Shown here: piece after piece, positions 8,301 through 16,891 of the stretch
Numbering within the stretch: the first letter of the stretch is position 1
Layout of the letters: every line of letters starts with the position of its first letter
NCBI GenBank assembly: GCA_025358155.1
Contig: JANYKR010000039.1
Location: 1-64,000 of the forward strand
Source: Betaproteobacteria bacterium
Lineage (GTDB): Bacteria > Pseudomonadota > Gammaproteobacteria > Burkholderiales > Burkholderiaceae_C
Direction: 5' to 3'
DNA: 64,000 bases
Translations under genes and position numbers: made by a program
The notes under the pieces: generated by a model
Database searches by the model: none
Seen by the model: the letters and a program-made list of their open reading frames with translations, nothing else
Told to the model about the DNA's origin: nothing

Positions 8301-9881
8301 ATGCAAAGCTTGCTCGAACTGGCCGACATCCAGGGCAACATCCTCAGCGCCTACGGCCGGCTGGGCTTCCCCAAGGCGCGCTACCTGCTGGTCAACGTGG
8401 CCGATGCACCTAGCGGCAGGGCCCTGGTCGAGGCGCTGCGCCTGCGCGTGACCACGGCGCTGCGCTGGGCCTCCAAGCGCAGCGGCAAGGCGGCCGGTGC
8501 CAACCCGGTGACGCGGCCGGCGGTCGCGCTCAACCTGGCCTTCACCTACCGCGGCCTGGTGGCGATGGGCCTGCCCACCCGCACCCTGCGCGACCTGCCG
8601 GTCGACTTCATGGACGGCATGCTGGCCCGCGCGTCGATCCTGGGCGATGACGTGCTCGACAACACACCCGACCAGTGGGACCGCGTGTGGCAGGCCGACC
8701 AGCCCTCGGTGCACCTGCTGATCACCTTGAATGCGCAGATCGACGAGGACGGCAACCCGGTGCCCGAGCTCGACACCGAAACCCAGCTCATCGTGGCCCT
8801 GATCGCCCGGCTCAATGGCCGCCGGCCTGGCGCGCTCAGCCTGCTGTCGGGCCACCGGGGCGCATCGCCGCTGTGGCAGGAGCTGTCAGCGCGGATGGTG
8901 GGCAAACAACCGGTGCCGCTGGAGCATTTTGGTTTTGTCGACGCCATCGGCGACCCGGTGTTTGTAGGCCAGTACCCGGACGGTGCCGAAAACGACCTGG
9001 CGGTGGGCCAGGGCGCGGTCGATGGCCAGGGCCACTGGCGGCCCCTGGCCACGGGTGAATTTTTGCTCGGCTGGACCGACGAGGCGCAAGAGGTGGCGGG
9101 CGCGCCGATGCCGCTCGACTTCAGCCGCAACGGCAGCTTTTTCAGCTACCGCAAGCTGCACCAGCATGTCGAGGCCTTCGAGGCCTGGGTCGCCGACACC
9201 GCCCGCCAACTGGGCGCCGCCTGGGGCCTGGCCGACGGGATGGATGCCCGCAACACCTTGCTGGCCAAGATGGCCGGCCGCTGGCCCGACGGTGTGCCGC
9301 TGACCGCCGCGCCTGACCTGCAAGCCTGGAAGACCTTCAACGCCGCCTATGCCGAGGGCTCGCCAGCGCGGCTGCGGGCGCTGGTCGAGTTTCGCTACCA
9401 GGACGACCCGCAAGGCCTGCGCTGCCCGGTCACCTCGCACCTGCGGCGCATGAACACCCGCGACTCGCTCGACCCGCGCGCCAGCTCAGCGCCGGCCAAC
9501 CACATGGGCAGCGCGCTCAACAACCGGCGCCGCATCCTGCGCCGAGGCCTGCCCTACGGCAGCCACGATGACGCCAACGGCGAGCACGGCATCGTGATGC
9601 TGAGCCACTGCAGCTCGCTGTCTCGGCAGTTTGAGTTTGTGCAGCAGCAGTGGCTCAATTTCGGCCTCGATTTCAACGCCGGCAACGACGCTTGCCCGCT
9701 GGTGGGCAACCATGCCGCAGGCGCGCGGTTTGTGATCGCCGCCGATCCGGCCAGCGGCAACGCACCCTTCATCGCGCAAGGCCTGCCGCAGTTCGTCTCG
9801 ACCCGGGGCGGCGACTACTTTTTTGCCCCCAGCATGACGGCGCTGCGCATGATCGGCATGGGCGTGATCGACCCGACCTGA
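8301..9881 (+). CDS. DyP-type heme peroxidase, long form
   Basis: Dye-decolorizing peroxidase family: heme enzymes oxidizing dyes, phenolics or other substrates with hydrogen peroxide. Seen in 526 residues: ADIQGNIL at the start, FGFVDAIGDPVF around 212-223 (the GFxDG-type distal motif with the usual Gly replaced by Ala after Asp), HMGSALNNRRRILRRGLPYG, and SLSRQFEFVQQQW towards the end, which together mark the long DyP subgroup. No Tat or Sec signal is seen. The start at 8301 follows an AGGGAG site at 8287-8292. A 58-base gap separates it from the membrane gene upstream. Confidence 0.88.
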   Translation: MQSLLELADIQGNILSAYGRLGFPKARYLLVNVADAPSGRALVEALRLRVTTALRWASKRSGKAAGANPVTRPAVALNLAFTYRGLVAMGLPTRTLRDLPVDFMDGMLARASILGDDVLDNTPDQWDRVWQADQPSVHLLITLNAQIDEDGNPVPELDTETQLIVALIARLNGRRPGALSLLSGHRGASPLWQELSARMVGKQPVPLEHFGFVDAIGDPVFVGQYPDGAENDLAVGQGAVDGQGHWRPLATGEFLLGWTDEAQEVAGAPMPLDFSRNGSFFSYRKLHQHVEAFEAWVADTARQLGAAWGLADGMDARNTLLAKMAGRWPDGVPLTAAPDLQAWKTFNAAYAEGSPARLRALVEFRYQDDPQGLRCPVTSHLRRMNTRDSLDPRASSAPANHMGSALNNRRRILRRGLPYGSHDDANGEHGIVMLSHCSSLSRQFEFVQQQWLNFGLDFNAGNDACPLVGNHAAGARFVIAADPASGNAPFIAQGLPQFVSTRGGDYFFAPSMTALRMIGMGVIDPT

Positions 9882-9929
9882 AAGTCCGGCCACAACGATC
9901 CCGCCCCGGGGTCGGCAGGCTCGTCGGGC

Positions 9930-11282
9930 TCAAGTGCCCTGGGGCGCTGGCTTGTCCGCAGCCACTGAGGCAGCGCTGGCTGGCGCTGGGTCGGGCGTGG
10001 CGTCCGGTTTGGATTCGGGCATCGGTTCGACGGCAGGCTTCATCGCGCTGCCCGCAGGCCGGATTCCTTCAACCAGGCCGCGGATCATCAGCAGCAGCGG
10101 CTCGGACGCGAAACCGGTGCCGAAGGCGAGTGTGGCCGCCGCCGTCAGGCTCATCGGGCTGACGATGAACCAGGTGGCCACGGCCAGGAACGGTGCCGAG
10201 ATCAGCTGCATGATCTGGAACACCACCACCTCGCGCGCCTCGAACGGCCGCATGCGGCACTCCTTGTCGGTCGGGATGTAGTTGGGGTGCAAGCGGCGCT
10301 GGTACTCGGGGATGCGGCGCGACAAGCTCACCGCGCCGCCGATGAAGGCCATCACCAGCACGAAAAACGGTACGGCCAGGCCACCGATCACCTCGTGGTG
10401 GCGCCGGGGCGTGCTGCCATCGGTGTTGACCGCCGACGCGGCCGACCCAGGCGCAGAGTTGACGGCTGCAGCGGGATCGGTCGCCGGGGAGTCGATCACC
10501 GTGGCCGTGACGCCGCCGATGGCCAGCATCAGGGTGTAGCGAACCGGGCCGCCGTACGGCGCTGGCGTGCCGTCCGGCTGGCGCCGGTTGGGCCACGGCT
10601 CGCCCTTGGGCACATCGGACGGGCACAGCACCACGGCAGACACGCCGCCCAGCCCAGCCATCGCAGTGCCGCGCACGCAACCGCGCAGCAACTCCAGCGT
10701 GGCCGGGCGCGCACCGCCTGACGCCGGCTCGTCAGACACAAAGGGCAGCACCAGCATCGCAAAAGAGCCGATCGTGAAGGCATACGCAAACACAAAAATG
10801 TCGGTGATGCGGCGCCGGGCATCGCCGGTGAAGCAGCGGATGAACCAGATGGCGGTGAGCATCCCCAAGGCAATCGTTGCCAGGCCGTTGACCCGCTGCC
10901 CGGTTGAAGGCGAGTCGAACTGGAAAAGGTTCATCTTGGCCACGGAGACGATCAAGAACAGCGCCATCACTGCCAGCGCCAGGGTGGGATGGGTCAGGCT
11001 GTCCCGCTCCAGCAGCCTGGCATCGTCCGGGTCAGGCCGCAATACCGGGGCTGCAGCGGTGGCGGCAGTTGCTGCGGTGACAGCAGCGGCTTGGGCGGTC
11101 ACCGCAGCAGCCTCGGCGGTTGCCGCTGCTGTGGCGACGGTCGAGGCGCTGGAGGACGTGGCATCGGCGGGCGCTGCGGGCTGCGCCTGATCAGCCCGCG
11201 CGGCGTCGGCTGCCGGGGCCTCGTCGCTCGGCAAGGCTGCTGCGGCCATGCCGTCATTCGGGCTGTCGGTGCTCTGGCTCAT
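9930..11282 (-). CDS. Uncharacterized multi-pass membrane protein
   Basis: Function unknown. The 450-residue protein begins with a long Ala/Thr-rich low-complexity segment (about residues 1-90), followed by hydrophobic helices around 104-122 (TLALAVMALFLIVSVAKM), 135-150, 165-185, a loop with CPSDVPKGEPW, a helix near 260, a helix near 315 (AVPFFVLVMAFIGGAVSL) and two more near 370-415, then a Pro/Ala tail. I chose ATG 11282; an upstream in-frame extension is Arg-rich and unlikely. It converges on the DyP gene with a 48-base gap and is divergent from the aldo/keto reductase. Confidence 0.7.
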   Translation of the reverse strand: MSQSTDSPNDGMAAAALPSDEAPAADAARADQAQPAAPADATSSSASTVATAAATAEAAAVTAQAAAVTAATAATAAAPVLRPDPDDARLLERDSLTHPTLALAVMALFLIVSVAKMNLFQFDSPSTGQRVNGLATIALGMLTAIWFIRCFTGDARRRITDIFVFAYAFTIGSFAMLVLPFVSDEPASGGARPATLELLRGCVRGTAMAGLGGVSAVVLCPSDVPKGEPWPNRRQPDGTPAPYGGPVRYTLMLAIGGVTATVIDSPATDPAAAVNSAPGSAASAVNTDGSTPRRHHEVIGGLAVPFFVLVMAFIGGAVSLSRRIPEYQRRLHPNYIPTDKECRMRPFEAREVVVFQIMQLISAPFLAVATWFIVSPMSLTAAATLAFGTGFASEPLLLMIRGLVEGIRPAGSAMKPAVEPMPESKPDATPDPAPASAASVAADKPAPQGT

Positions 11283-11526
11283 GCTGCTGTCCCGCCTGCG
11301 CCAAGACGCCGGCCAGGGGCATGATGGCCTGAGCCGCCGGGTTGCGGCATCCCTAAGAGCGATGAGAGCTTGTGATGCCATCGCAGGCGATCAGCACCGG
11401 CCCGACCGACCCGAGTCGACCCGTGGCTGCGGCGGCGGCGCACCGTTCTGCGGTGTCGCCACCGCGCTACCAGGGCGCCGCACTGGCTGCTACGCTGGCC
11501 AGCCCACCCAGGCGAGGAGCCCCGCG

Positions 11527-12507
11527 ATGCAGTACACCCGACTCGGCCGCAGCGGCCTGAGCGTTTCCCGTTTGTGCCTGGGCTGCATGACCTACGGCAT
11601 GCCCGAGCGCGGCGCCCACCCCTGGACGCTGGACGAGGCCGCCAGCCGGCCCTTGATCCAGCGCGCCATCGAGCTGGGCATCAACTTCTTCGACACTGCC
11701 AATGCCTACTCGGACGGTACCTCTGAGGAGATCGTCGGCCGGGCGCTGCGCGACTTTGCCCGGCGCGACGAGATCGTGGTCGCCACCAAGGTTCGCTACG
11801 CCAACCGCAAGGCACCCAACGTGGGCGGGCTGTCGCGCAAGGCGATCTTGTTCGAGATCGACGCCAGCCTGCAGCGCCTGGGCATGGACTATGTCGACCT
11901 GTACCAGGTCCACCGCGCTGACCCGCACACCCCGATCGAGGAGACGATGGAGGCGCTGCACGACGTGGTCAAGGCCGGCAAGGCGCGCTACATCGGCGCA
12001 TCGTCGATGCATGCCTGGCAGTTTGCCAAGGCCCAGCAGGTGGCGCGGCAGCACGGCTGGACGCCGTTTGTCAGCATGCAGCCCGAGTGGAGCCTGCTCT
12101 ACCGCGAAGAAGAGCGCGAGATGCTGCCGCTGTGCCGCGACCAGGGTGTGGGCGTGATCCCCTGGAGCCCGCTGGCACGTGGCCGTCTGGCCCGGCCCTG
12201 GGGCGAGCACACGCCGCGCATCGCCAGCGATGTGTTTGGCACCGGCCTGTTTGCCCACACCGAGGCCGCCGACCGGGGCGTGGCCGACGCGCTGGCGGCG
12301 CTGTCGGCCGCGCGTGGCCTGCCGAGGGCGCAACTGGCGCTGGCCTGGCTGCTGCGTCAGCCGGGGCTGACGGCACCGATCATCGGTGCGTCCCGACCGG
12401 GGCATTTTGACGACGCGGTGGCGGCGCTGGGCGTCACGCTGAGCGATGCCGAGGCGGCGGCACTGGAAGCGCCCTACCTGCCGCATGCCGTGGTCGGCTT
12501 CGAGTAG
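11527..12507 (+). CDS. Aldo/keto reductase
   Basis: NADPH-dependent oxidoreductase of the aldo/keto reductase superfamily, 326 residues. Seen: MQYTRLGRSGLSVSRLCLG start, INFFDTANAYSDG carrying the catalytic Asp and Tyr (residues about 56-64), EIVVATKV with the Lys, DYVDLYQVHR with the His, and the cofactor-binding GVIPWSPLARGRL and PIIGASRP segments near the end. Length and motifs fit the AKR group of YajO/oxidoreductase types. A GAGGAG site lies 7 bases before ATG 11527. Substrate cannot be read from sequence. It is followed by an SDR gene on the same strand. Confidence 0.92.
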   Translation: MQYTRLGRSGLSVSRLCLGCMTYGMPERGAHPWTLDEAASRPLIQRAIELGINFFDTANAYSDGTSEEIVGRALRDFARRDEIVVATKVRYANRKAPNVGGLSRKAILFEIDASLQRLGMDYVDLYQVHRADPHTPIEETMEALHDVVKAGKARYIGASSMHAWQFAKAQQVARQHGWTPFVSMQPEWSLLYREEEREMLPLCRDQGVGVIPWSPLARGRLARPWGEHTPRIASDVFGTGLFAHTEAADRGVADALAALSAARGLPRAQLALAWLLRQPGLTAPIIGASRPGHFDDAVAALGVTLSDAEAAALEAPYLPHAVVGFE

Positions 12508-12558
12508 CCGGTCTGCGCCATCAACCCGATCACAACCCCTTCAACGAAAGACCAAACC

Positions 12559-13308
12559 ATGAGCAAGCTCGACCACAAGATCGCCTGGATCACCGGCGCA
12601 GGCACCGGCATCGGACTGGCCGGCGCGGTGGCCCTGGCGCAGGCCGGCGCGGTGGTGGTGATGTCGGGCCGGCGCGAAGCGGTGCTGGCGGCCGAGGCCG
12701 ACAAGATCCGCGCCGGCGGCGGCCGCGCCGAGGTCGAGGTGCTGGATGTGGCGGACGCCGACGCGGTAGCGGCAGTGGCCGCACGCATCCTGGCGCGGCA
12801 TGGCCGGATCGACATCCTGGTCAACAGCGCCGGGCTGAACACGCCCAACCGCTTCTGGAAAAACCAGACCATCGAAGGTTGGCGCACGGTGATCGGCGCC
12901 AATCTGGACGGCACTTTTTATACCGTCAACGCGGTGCTGCCGGCGATGCGCGCCCAGCACGACGGGCTGGTGATCAACATCTCGTCCTGGGCCGGGGTGC
13001 ACCACCCCAAGCTGACCGGCGCGGCCTACAACGGCAGCAAGCATGCGGTCACTGCGTTGACCGAGACCATCAACATGGAGGAGTGCAGCAACGGCATCCG
13101 CGCGTGTGCCATCTGCCCGGCCGAGGTGGCCACGCCGATCATGGACCGCCGGCCGGTGCCGCCCAGCGCGCTCGACCGCTCGCGCATGCTGCAAGCCGAG
13201 GACCTGGGCGCGACCATCCGGTTTGTGGCCGAGTTGCCGGCCCACGCCTGCGTCAACCAACTGATCATCAGCCCGACCTGGAACCGCATGTACATCGACA
13301 ACCTCTGA
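12559..13308 (+). CDS. Short-chain dehydrogenase/reductase (SDR)
   Basis: Classical SDR of 249 residues, NAD(P)H-dependent. Seen: Rossmann glycine motif TGAGTGIGLA at about 12-21, NSAG in the fourth strand region, catalytic Ser in NISSWAG, and the YNGSK catalytic pair (Tyr and Lys four residues apart). After these comes PAEVATPIM, typical of the substrate loop. The start at 12559 is an ATG after a GAAAGA stretch. It is followed after 9 bases by an acyl-CoA ligase, suggesting action on a hydroxy- or keto-acyl intermediate; that is inference from context. Confidence 0.92.
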   Translation: MSKLDHKIAWITGAGTGIGLAGAVALAQAGAVVVMSGRREAVLAAEADKIRAGGGRAEVEVLDVADADAVAAVAARILARHGRIDILVNSAGLNTPNRFWKNQTIEGWRTVIGANLDGTFYTVNAVLPAMRAQHDGLVINISSWAGVHHPKLTGAAYNGSKHAVTALTETINMEECSNGIRACAICPAEVATPIMDRRPVPPSALDRSRMLQAEDLGATIRFVAELPAHACVNQLIISPTWNRMYIDNL

Positions 13309-13317
13309 GCCCGCGCC

Positions 13318-14925
13318 ATGACCTTGCCGCCCGCGCTCCAGCCCACCGCACTGCACCCGTTCAATCGCTTCGACGTGCCGGCCCTGCTGGCGCAGCGGGC
13401 GGTGGCCCGGCGTGACCATGTGTTCATCGCCTGGGAGCCGTTCGACGGCCCTCCCCAGACCTGGACTTTTGGTGAGTTTCACCAGCAGGTCGGCCGCATC
13501 GCCGGCGGCCTGGCGCGGCGCGGCGTGGTGGCGGGCGACCGGCTGCTGATTCACCTCGACAACTGCCCCGAGACCCTGCTCGTCTGGTACGCCTGCGCGC
13601 AGCTGGGCGCGGTGGCGGTGACCACCAATGCCCGCGCCGCCGATGATGAACTGGCCTACTACGCCGAGCACTGCGGCGCGGTGGCCGCCGTCACCCAGCC
13701 CAAGTTTGCCGAGCGGGTGGCGGCGCACTGCAAGCACTTGCGCTGGGTCGTCGTCACCGCCACCGACAACGGTGCCGCACCGGCCCGGCCGGTCGAGCCC
13801 GGCCAGCGCTTCGAGACGCTGGACGCCGAGCCGCCGCCGCGCCGCGCGCCTGATCCGTTGGCGCCCTGCAGCGTGCAGTACACCTCGGGCACCACCTCGC
13901 GGCCCAAGGCCGTGCTCTGGACCCACGCCAACGCACTCTGGGGCGCCCGCATCAACGCCGTGCATGAGGGCCTGCAAGGCAGCGATGTGCACCTGGTGCA
14001 TTTGCCGCTGTTCCACACCAACGCCCAGGCCTACTCGGTGCTGGCTTGCCTGTGGGCCGGCGCCACGGCGGTGGTGCTGCCGCGTTTTTCGGCCAGCCGG
14101 TTCTGGCCGGTGTCGCTCAAGCACCGCTGCACCTGGGTCTCGATGATCCCGTTCTGCATCAAGGCGCTGATGGCGCACGAGGTGCCCGCAGCGCACGCCT
14201 ACCGGCTGTGGGGCGCGGCCGCCTGCGACCTGCCCACCGACCCGCATTTCCGGGTGCAGACGATCGGCTGGTGGGGCATGACCGAGACCATCAGCCACGG
14301 CATCGTCAGCTGCCGCCACTTGCCCAGCCCCAGCCTGGCGATTGGCCGGCCGGCGCCGGAGTACGGCATCGCGGTGGTGGACGACGACGAGCGGCCGATG
14401 GCCGAGGCCCGTGCGGTTGAGCCCGGCGGCTCGGGCCAGTTGCTGGTGCGCGGCATCCGGGGCTTGAGCCTGTTTCAGGAGTACCTGGGCAACGCCGCCG
14501 CCACCGAGGCCAGCTTCACCGCCGACGGCTGGTTCCGCACCGGCGACCGGGTCGACCTGCTGCAGGACGGCTCGATCCGCTTTGGCGACCGCACCAAGGA
14601 CATGCTCAAGGTGGGCGGTGAAAACGTCGCTGCGTCCGAGATCGAGCGGGTGATCGCCGCCGTGCCCGGCGTGCACGAGTGCGCGGTGGTGGCGCGCAAG
14701 CACCGCATGCTCGACGAGGTGCCGGTGGTGTTCGTGTTGCCGGTGCCGGGCACAGCGAGCGGGCTGGCCGAGCGGGTGGCGGCCGCCTGCGCGGCGCAGT
14801 TGGCCGACTTCAAACGCCCGCACGAGGTGCGGCTGGTGACCGAGTTGCCGCGCTCGACACTTGAAAAAATCGCCAAGGCCGAGTTGCGTCGGCAGTTGGC
14901 GGCCGAGGGCGAGGCCATCGACTGA
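13318..14925 (+). CDS. AMP-forming acyl-CoA ligase (CaiC-like)
   Basis: Activates a carboxylic acid through an acyl adenylate to its CoA thioester. Seen in 535 residues: the nucleotide loop YTSGTTSRPKAVLWTH, the LPLFHTNAQAYS region, GWWGMTETI, the FRTGDRVDLLQDGSIRFGDR hinge region and KVGGENVAASEIE, ending with the catalytic-Lys region STLEKIAKAELRR. Best likeness is to the crotonobetaine/carnitine ligase-like branch. It is one of three AMP-binding enzymes within 8.5 kb and directly follows the SDR gene, with which it is likely co-transcribed. The true acid substrate is unknown. Confidence 0.9.
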   Translation: MTLPPALQPTALHPFNRFDVPALLAQRAVARRDHVFIAWEPFDGPPQTWTFGEFHQQVGRIAGGLARRGVVAGDRLLIHLDNCPETLLVWYACAQLGAVAVTTNARAADDELAYYAEHCGAVAAVTQPKFAERVAAHCKHLRWVVVTATDNGAAPARPVEPGQRFETLDAEPPPRRAPDPLAPCSVQYTSGTTSRPKAVLWTHANALWGARINAVHEGLQGSDVHLVHLPLFHTNAQAYSVLACLWAGATAVVLPRFSASRFWPVSLKHRCTWVSMIPFCIKALMAHEVPAAHAYRLWGAAACDLPTDPHFRVQTIGWWGMTETISHGIVSCRHLPSPSLAIGRPAPEYGIAVVDDDERPMAEARAVEPGGSGQLLVRGIRGLSLFQEYLGNAAATEASFTADGWFRTGDRVDLLQDGSIRFGDRTKDMLKVGGENVAASEIERVIAAVPGVHECAVVARKHRMLDEVPVVFVLPVPGTASGLAERVAAACAAQLADFKRPHEVRLVTELPRSTLEKIAKAELRRQLAAEGEAID

Positions 14926-15009
14926 ACCGCCCAGGCGCCGCCCACGCTCCCAGGCCCGCCCATCGCCAACAGGCCGCTGCCAGAGCCTGCATTGCGGATA
15001 ATCCAGCGC

Positions 15010-16278
15010 ATGAGCTCCATCGTGATCATTGGCGGCGGCCATGCTGCCGCCCAGTTGTGCAGCAGCCTGGCCGAAGCCGGCCTGGGCCCCCGGGTACACC
15101 TGGTGTGCGGCGAGGCCGAGCTGCCCTACCAGCGGCCACCGCTGTCCAAAGCCTTCTTGAAGAACTCGGCCGAAGGGCTGCAAGCCCTGCGGGCCGAGGC
15201 CTGGTTTGCGCAGGCCGGCATCACCGTGCACCGCAATGATCCGGCGCTGGCGATTGACCGTACAACCCAAACTGTGCGCTTGCAGTCGGGCACCGATCTG
15301 GTCTACGGCCAACTGGTGCTGGCCACTGGCGGGCGGGCTCGGCGCTTGCCCCAACTCCCGGCGGGCATGGCCAACGTGGCGGTGCTGCGCAATGCGGCCG
15401 ATGCCGCAGCGCTGCGCGCCCAACTGGCTAGCGCCAGCAGCCTGACGGTGCTGGGCGGTGGTTTCATCGGGCTGGAGGTGGCTGCCACCGCACGGGCGCT
15501 GGGCCTGGCGGTGCGGGTGATCGAAGCCGCGCCGCGCTTGCTGGCGCGGTCGGTGTCGGCCGAGTTGTCGGCCCATGTGCTGGCCACGCACCGGGCTGCG
15601 GGCATTGTTGTCGAGCTGGGCGCCCAGGTCGGTGCTGCCGAGTTCAGCGCCGAGCGCCTGCTGTCGCTGCAAGTCAATGGCGAGCCTTGTGCCATCGACC
15701 TGTTGCTGGTGGGCGTGGGTGCCGAGCCCGACACCGCACTGGCCGAGGCCGCCGGGCTGCAACTGAACAACGGCATCGTGGTGGACGCGGCGCTGCGCAG
15801 CAGCGACCCCGCGATCCTGGCCATCGGCGATGTCGCCAACTTTCCCGTCGCCGAGGCCTGGGCGCCGGCCGGCACGCGGCTGCGGCTGGAGTCGGTGCAA
15901 AACGCCAACGACCAGGCCCGCACCGCCGCCGCCACGCTGCAAGGCCGGTCTGCGGCCTACGCTGCGCTGCCCTGGTTTTGGTCCGAGCAAGGCAGCCTGC
16001 GCTTGCAGATGGCCGGCCTGATGCCGGCGGCCGATGCGCCCGGCGTGACGCGCCACCGCCGGCCCGGCGCCGCCCCGGCCGCGCCCGCAGGCGCGGCAGC
16101 AGGCACAGCGCCGGCCGGCTTCTCGATCCTGCACTACCGGGATGAGCGGCTGGTCTGCGTCGAGTCGGTCAATGCAGCGATAGACCATGTGATGTCGCGC
16201 AAGCTGCTCGAAGCCGGTCGCCATCCGGCGCCCGCCCTGGCCTGTGATCCGGCGGTAGCGCTGAAGTCGCTGCTCTGA
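15010..16278 (+). CDS. FAD-dependent NAD(P)H-ferredoxin reductase-like oxidoreductase
   Basis: Flavoprotein of the rubredoxin/ferredoxin reductase type that moves electrons from NAD(P)H to a ferredoxin, often for P450s or ring-hydroxylating dioxygenases. Seen in 422 residues: FAD-binding IVIIGGGHAAAQL at the N-terminus, CGEAELPYQRPPLSK, LVLATGGRARRLP, second Rossmann motif LTVLGGGFIGLEVAATA, and AILAIGDVANF near residue 275. It has an Ala/Pro-rich insert near 345-370. ATG 15010 is preferred over a TTG six codons earlier. No ferredoxin is adjacent; a P450 (53347) and a ferredoxin (52260) lie elsewhere in the window. Confidence 0.87.
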   Translation: MSSIVIIGGGHAAAQLCSSLAEAGLGPRVHLVCGEAELPYQRPPLSKAFLKNSAEGLQALRAEAWFAQAGITVHRNDPALAIDRTTQTVRLQSGTDLVYGQLVLATGGRARRLPQLPAGMANVAVLRNAADAAALRAQLASASSLTVLGGGFIGLEVAATARALGLAVRVIEAAPRLLARSVSAELSAHVLATHRAAGIVVELGAQVGAAEFSAERLLSLQVNGEPCAIDLLLVGVGAEPDTALAEAAGLQLNNGIVVDAALRSSDPAILAIGDVANFPVAEAWAPAGTRLRLESVQNANDQARTAAATLQGRSAAYAALPWFWSEQGSLRLQMAGLMPAADAPGVTRHRRPGAAPAAPAGAAAGTAPAGFSILHYRDERLVCVESVNAAIDHVMSRKLLEAGRHPAPALACDPAVALKSLL

Positions 16279-16416
16279 GAAGCTGAGCGCAATTCGATGT
16301 CAAACGGCTGTCAACCCCTCGGGTAAACCCGGCGTTGTGTCTACAAGCCCGGCAAATGCAGGGCCTGCTCAACGGATTCGGAGCCTCCTGCGAATCTCGT
16401 CTGATCGGAAACCACC

Positions 16417-16734
16417 ATGACCAAGAACCTGTTCATCGCCGCCCTGTTCGCCACCGCTGCCAGCCTGTCGTTCGCCCAGACCCCGGCCGCCACGCCGGCC
16501 ATGCCGGCCACGCCGGCCAAGCCCGCGATGACCGCTGCGACACCGGCGATGGCCGCAACCCCGGCGACCCCCGCCTCCAAGCCGGCGCATGCCAAGAAGC
16601 ACCACAAGACGGCCGAGCAGAAGGCTGAGCAAAAGGCTGAAAAGAAGGCCGCCGCCGCTGCCGCCAACAAGGCTGCGGCCGATGCCGCACCGGCTGCCAA
16701 GGCTGTGAAGCCGGCCGCTTCGGCCACCAAGTAA
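16417..16734 (+). CDS. Small secreted Ala/Lys/Pro-rich protein
   Basis: A 105-residue protein of unknown function. Seen: a clear signal peptide (MTKNLFIAALFATAASLSFAQ), then a segment rich in Ala-Thr-Pro with a repeated ATPAMPATPAK-like pattern, then a Lys/Ala helix with HAKKHHKTAEQKAEQKAEKK, and an Ala-rich end. Such low-complexity exported proteins are common in Burkholderiales and usually annotated as hypothetical; the basic tract could bind polyanions, which is speculation. It stands alone and is followed by a strong terminator at 16772. Confidence 0.78.
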   Translation: MTKNLFIAALFATAASLSFAQTPAATPAMPATPAKPAMTAATPAMAATPATPASKPAHAKKHHKTAEQKAEQKAEKKAAAAAANKAAADAAPAAKAVKPAASATK

Positions 16735-16771
16735 GCCGCTTTGCCGGCTCGGGCCGGCAGCGTCTGACACG

Positions 16772-16803
16772 AAGGGCTGGCATTGCGCCAGCCCTTTTCG
16801 TTT
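16772..16803 (+). terminator. Rho-independent terminator after the small secreted protein gene
   Basis: A perfect 10-bp stem (AAGGGCTGGC at 16772-16781 and its complement at 16787-16796) with the five-base loop ATTGC, followed by a T-rich tail TTCGTTT. Confidence 0.88.
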
Positions 16804-16891
16804 GGCGGCGATGTCGGCCGGCCCTGCGGCGGGTCTCAACAAGCACCTGGGCGACAAGCGGTCGCGCACCGCGCTGCTATCGTCGGCGGCC

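Noticed and set aside
12541..16224. A minus-strand open frame of over 1200 codons
   Set aside because: It lies antisense to the SDR, acyl-CoA ligase and flavoprotein genes, is His/Gln/Arg-rich low-information sequence and matches no family; a typical shadow of high-GC coding DNA.
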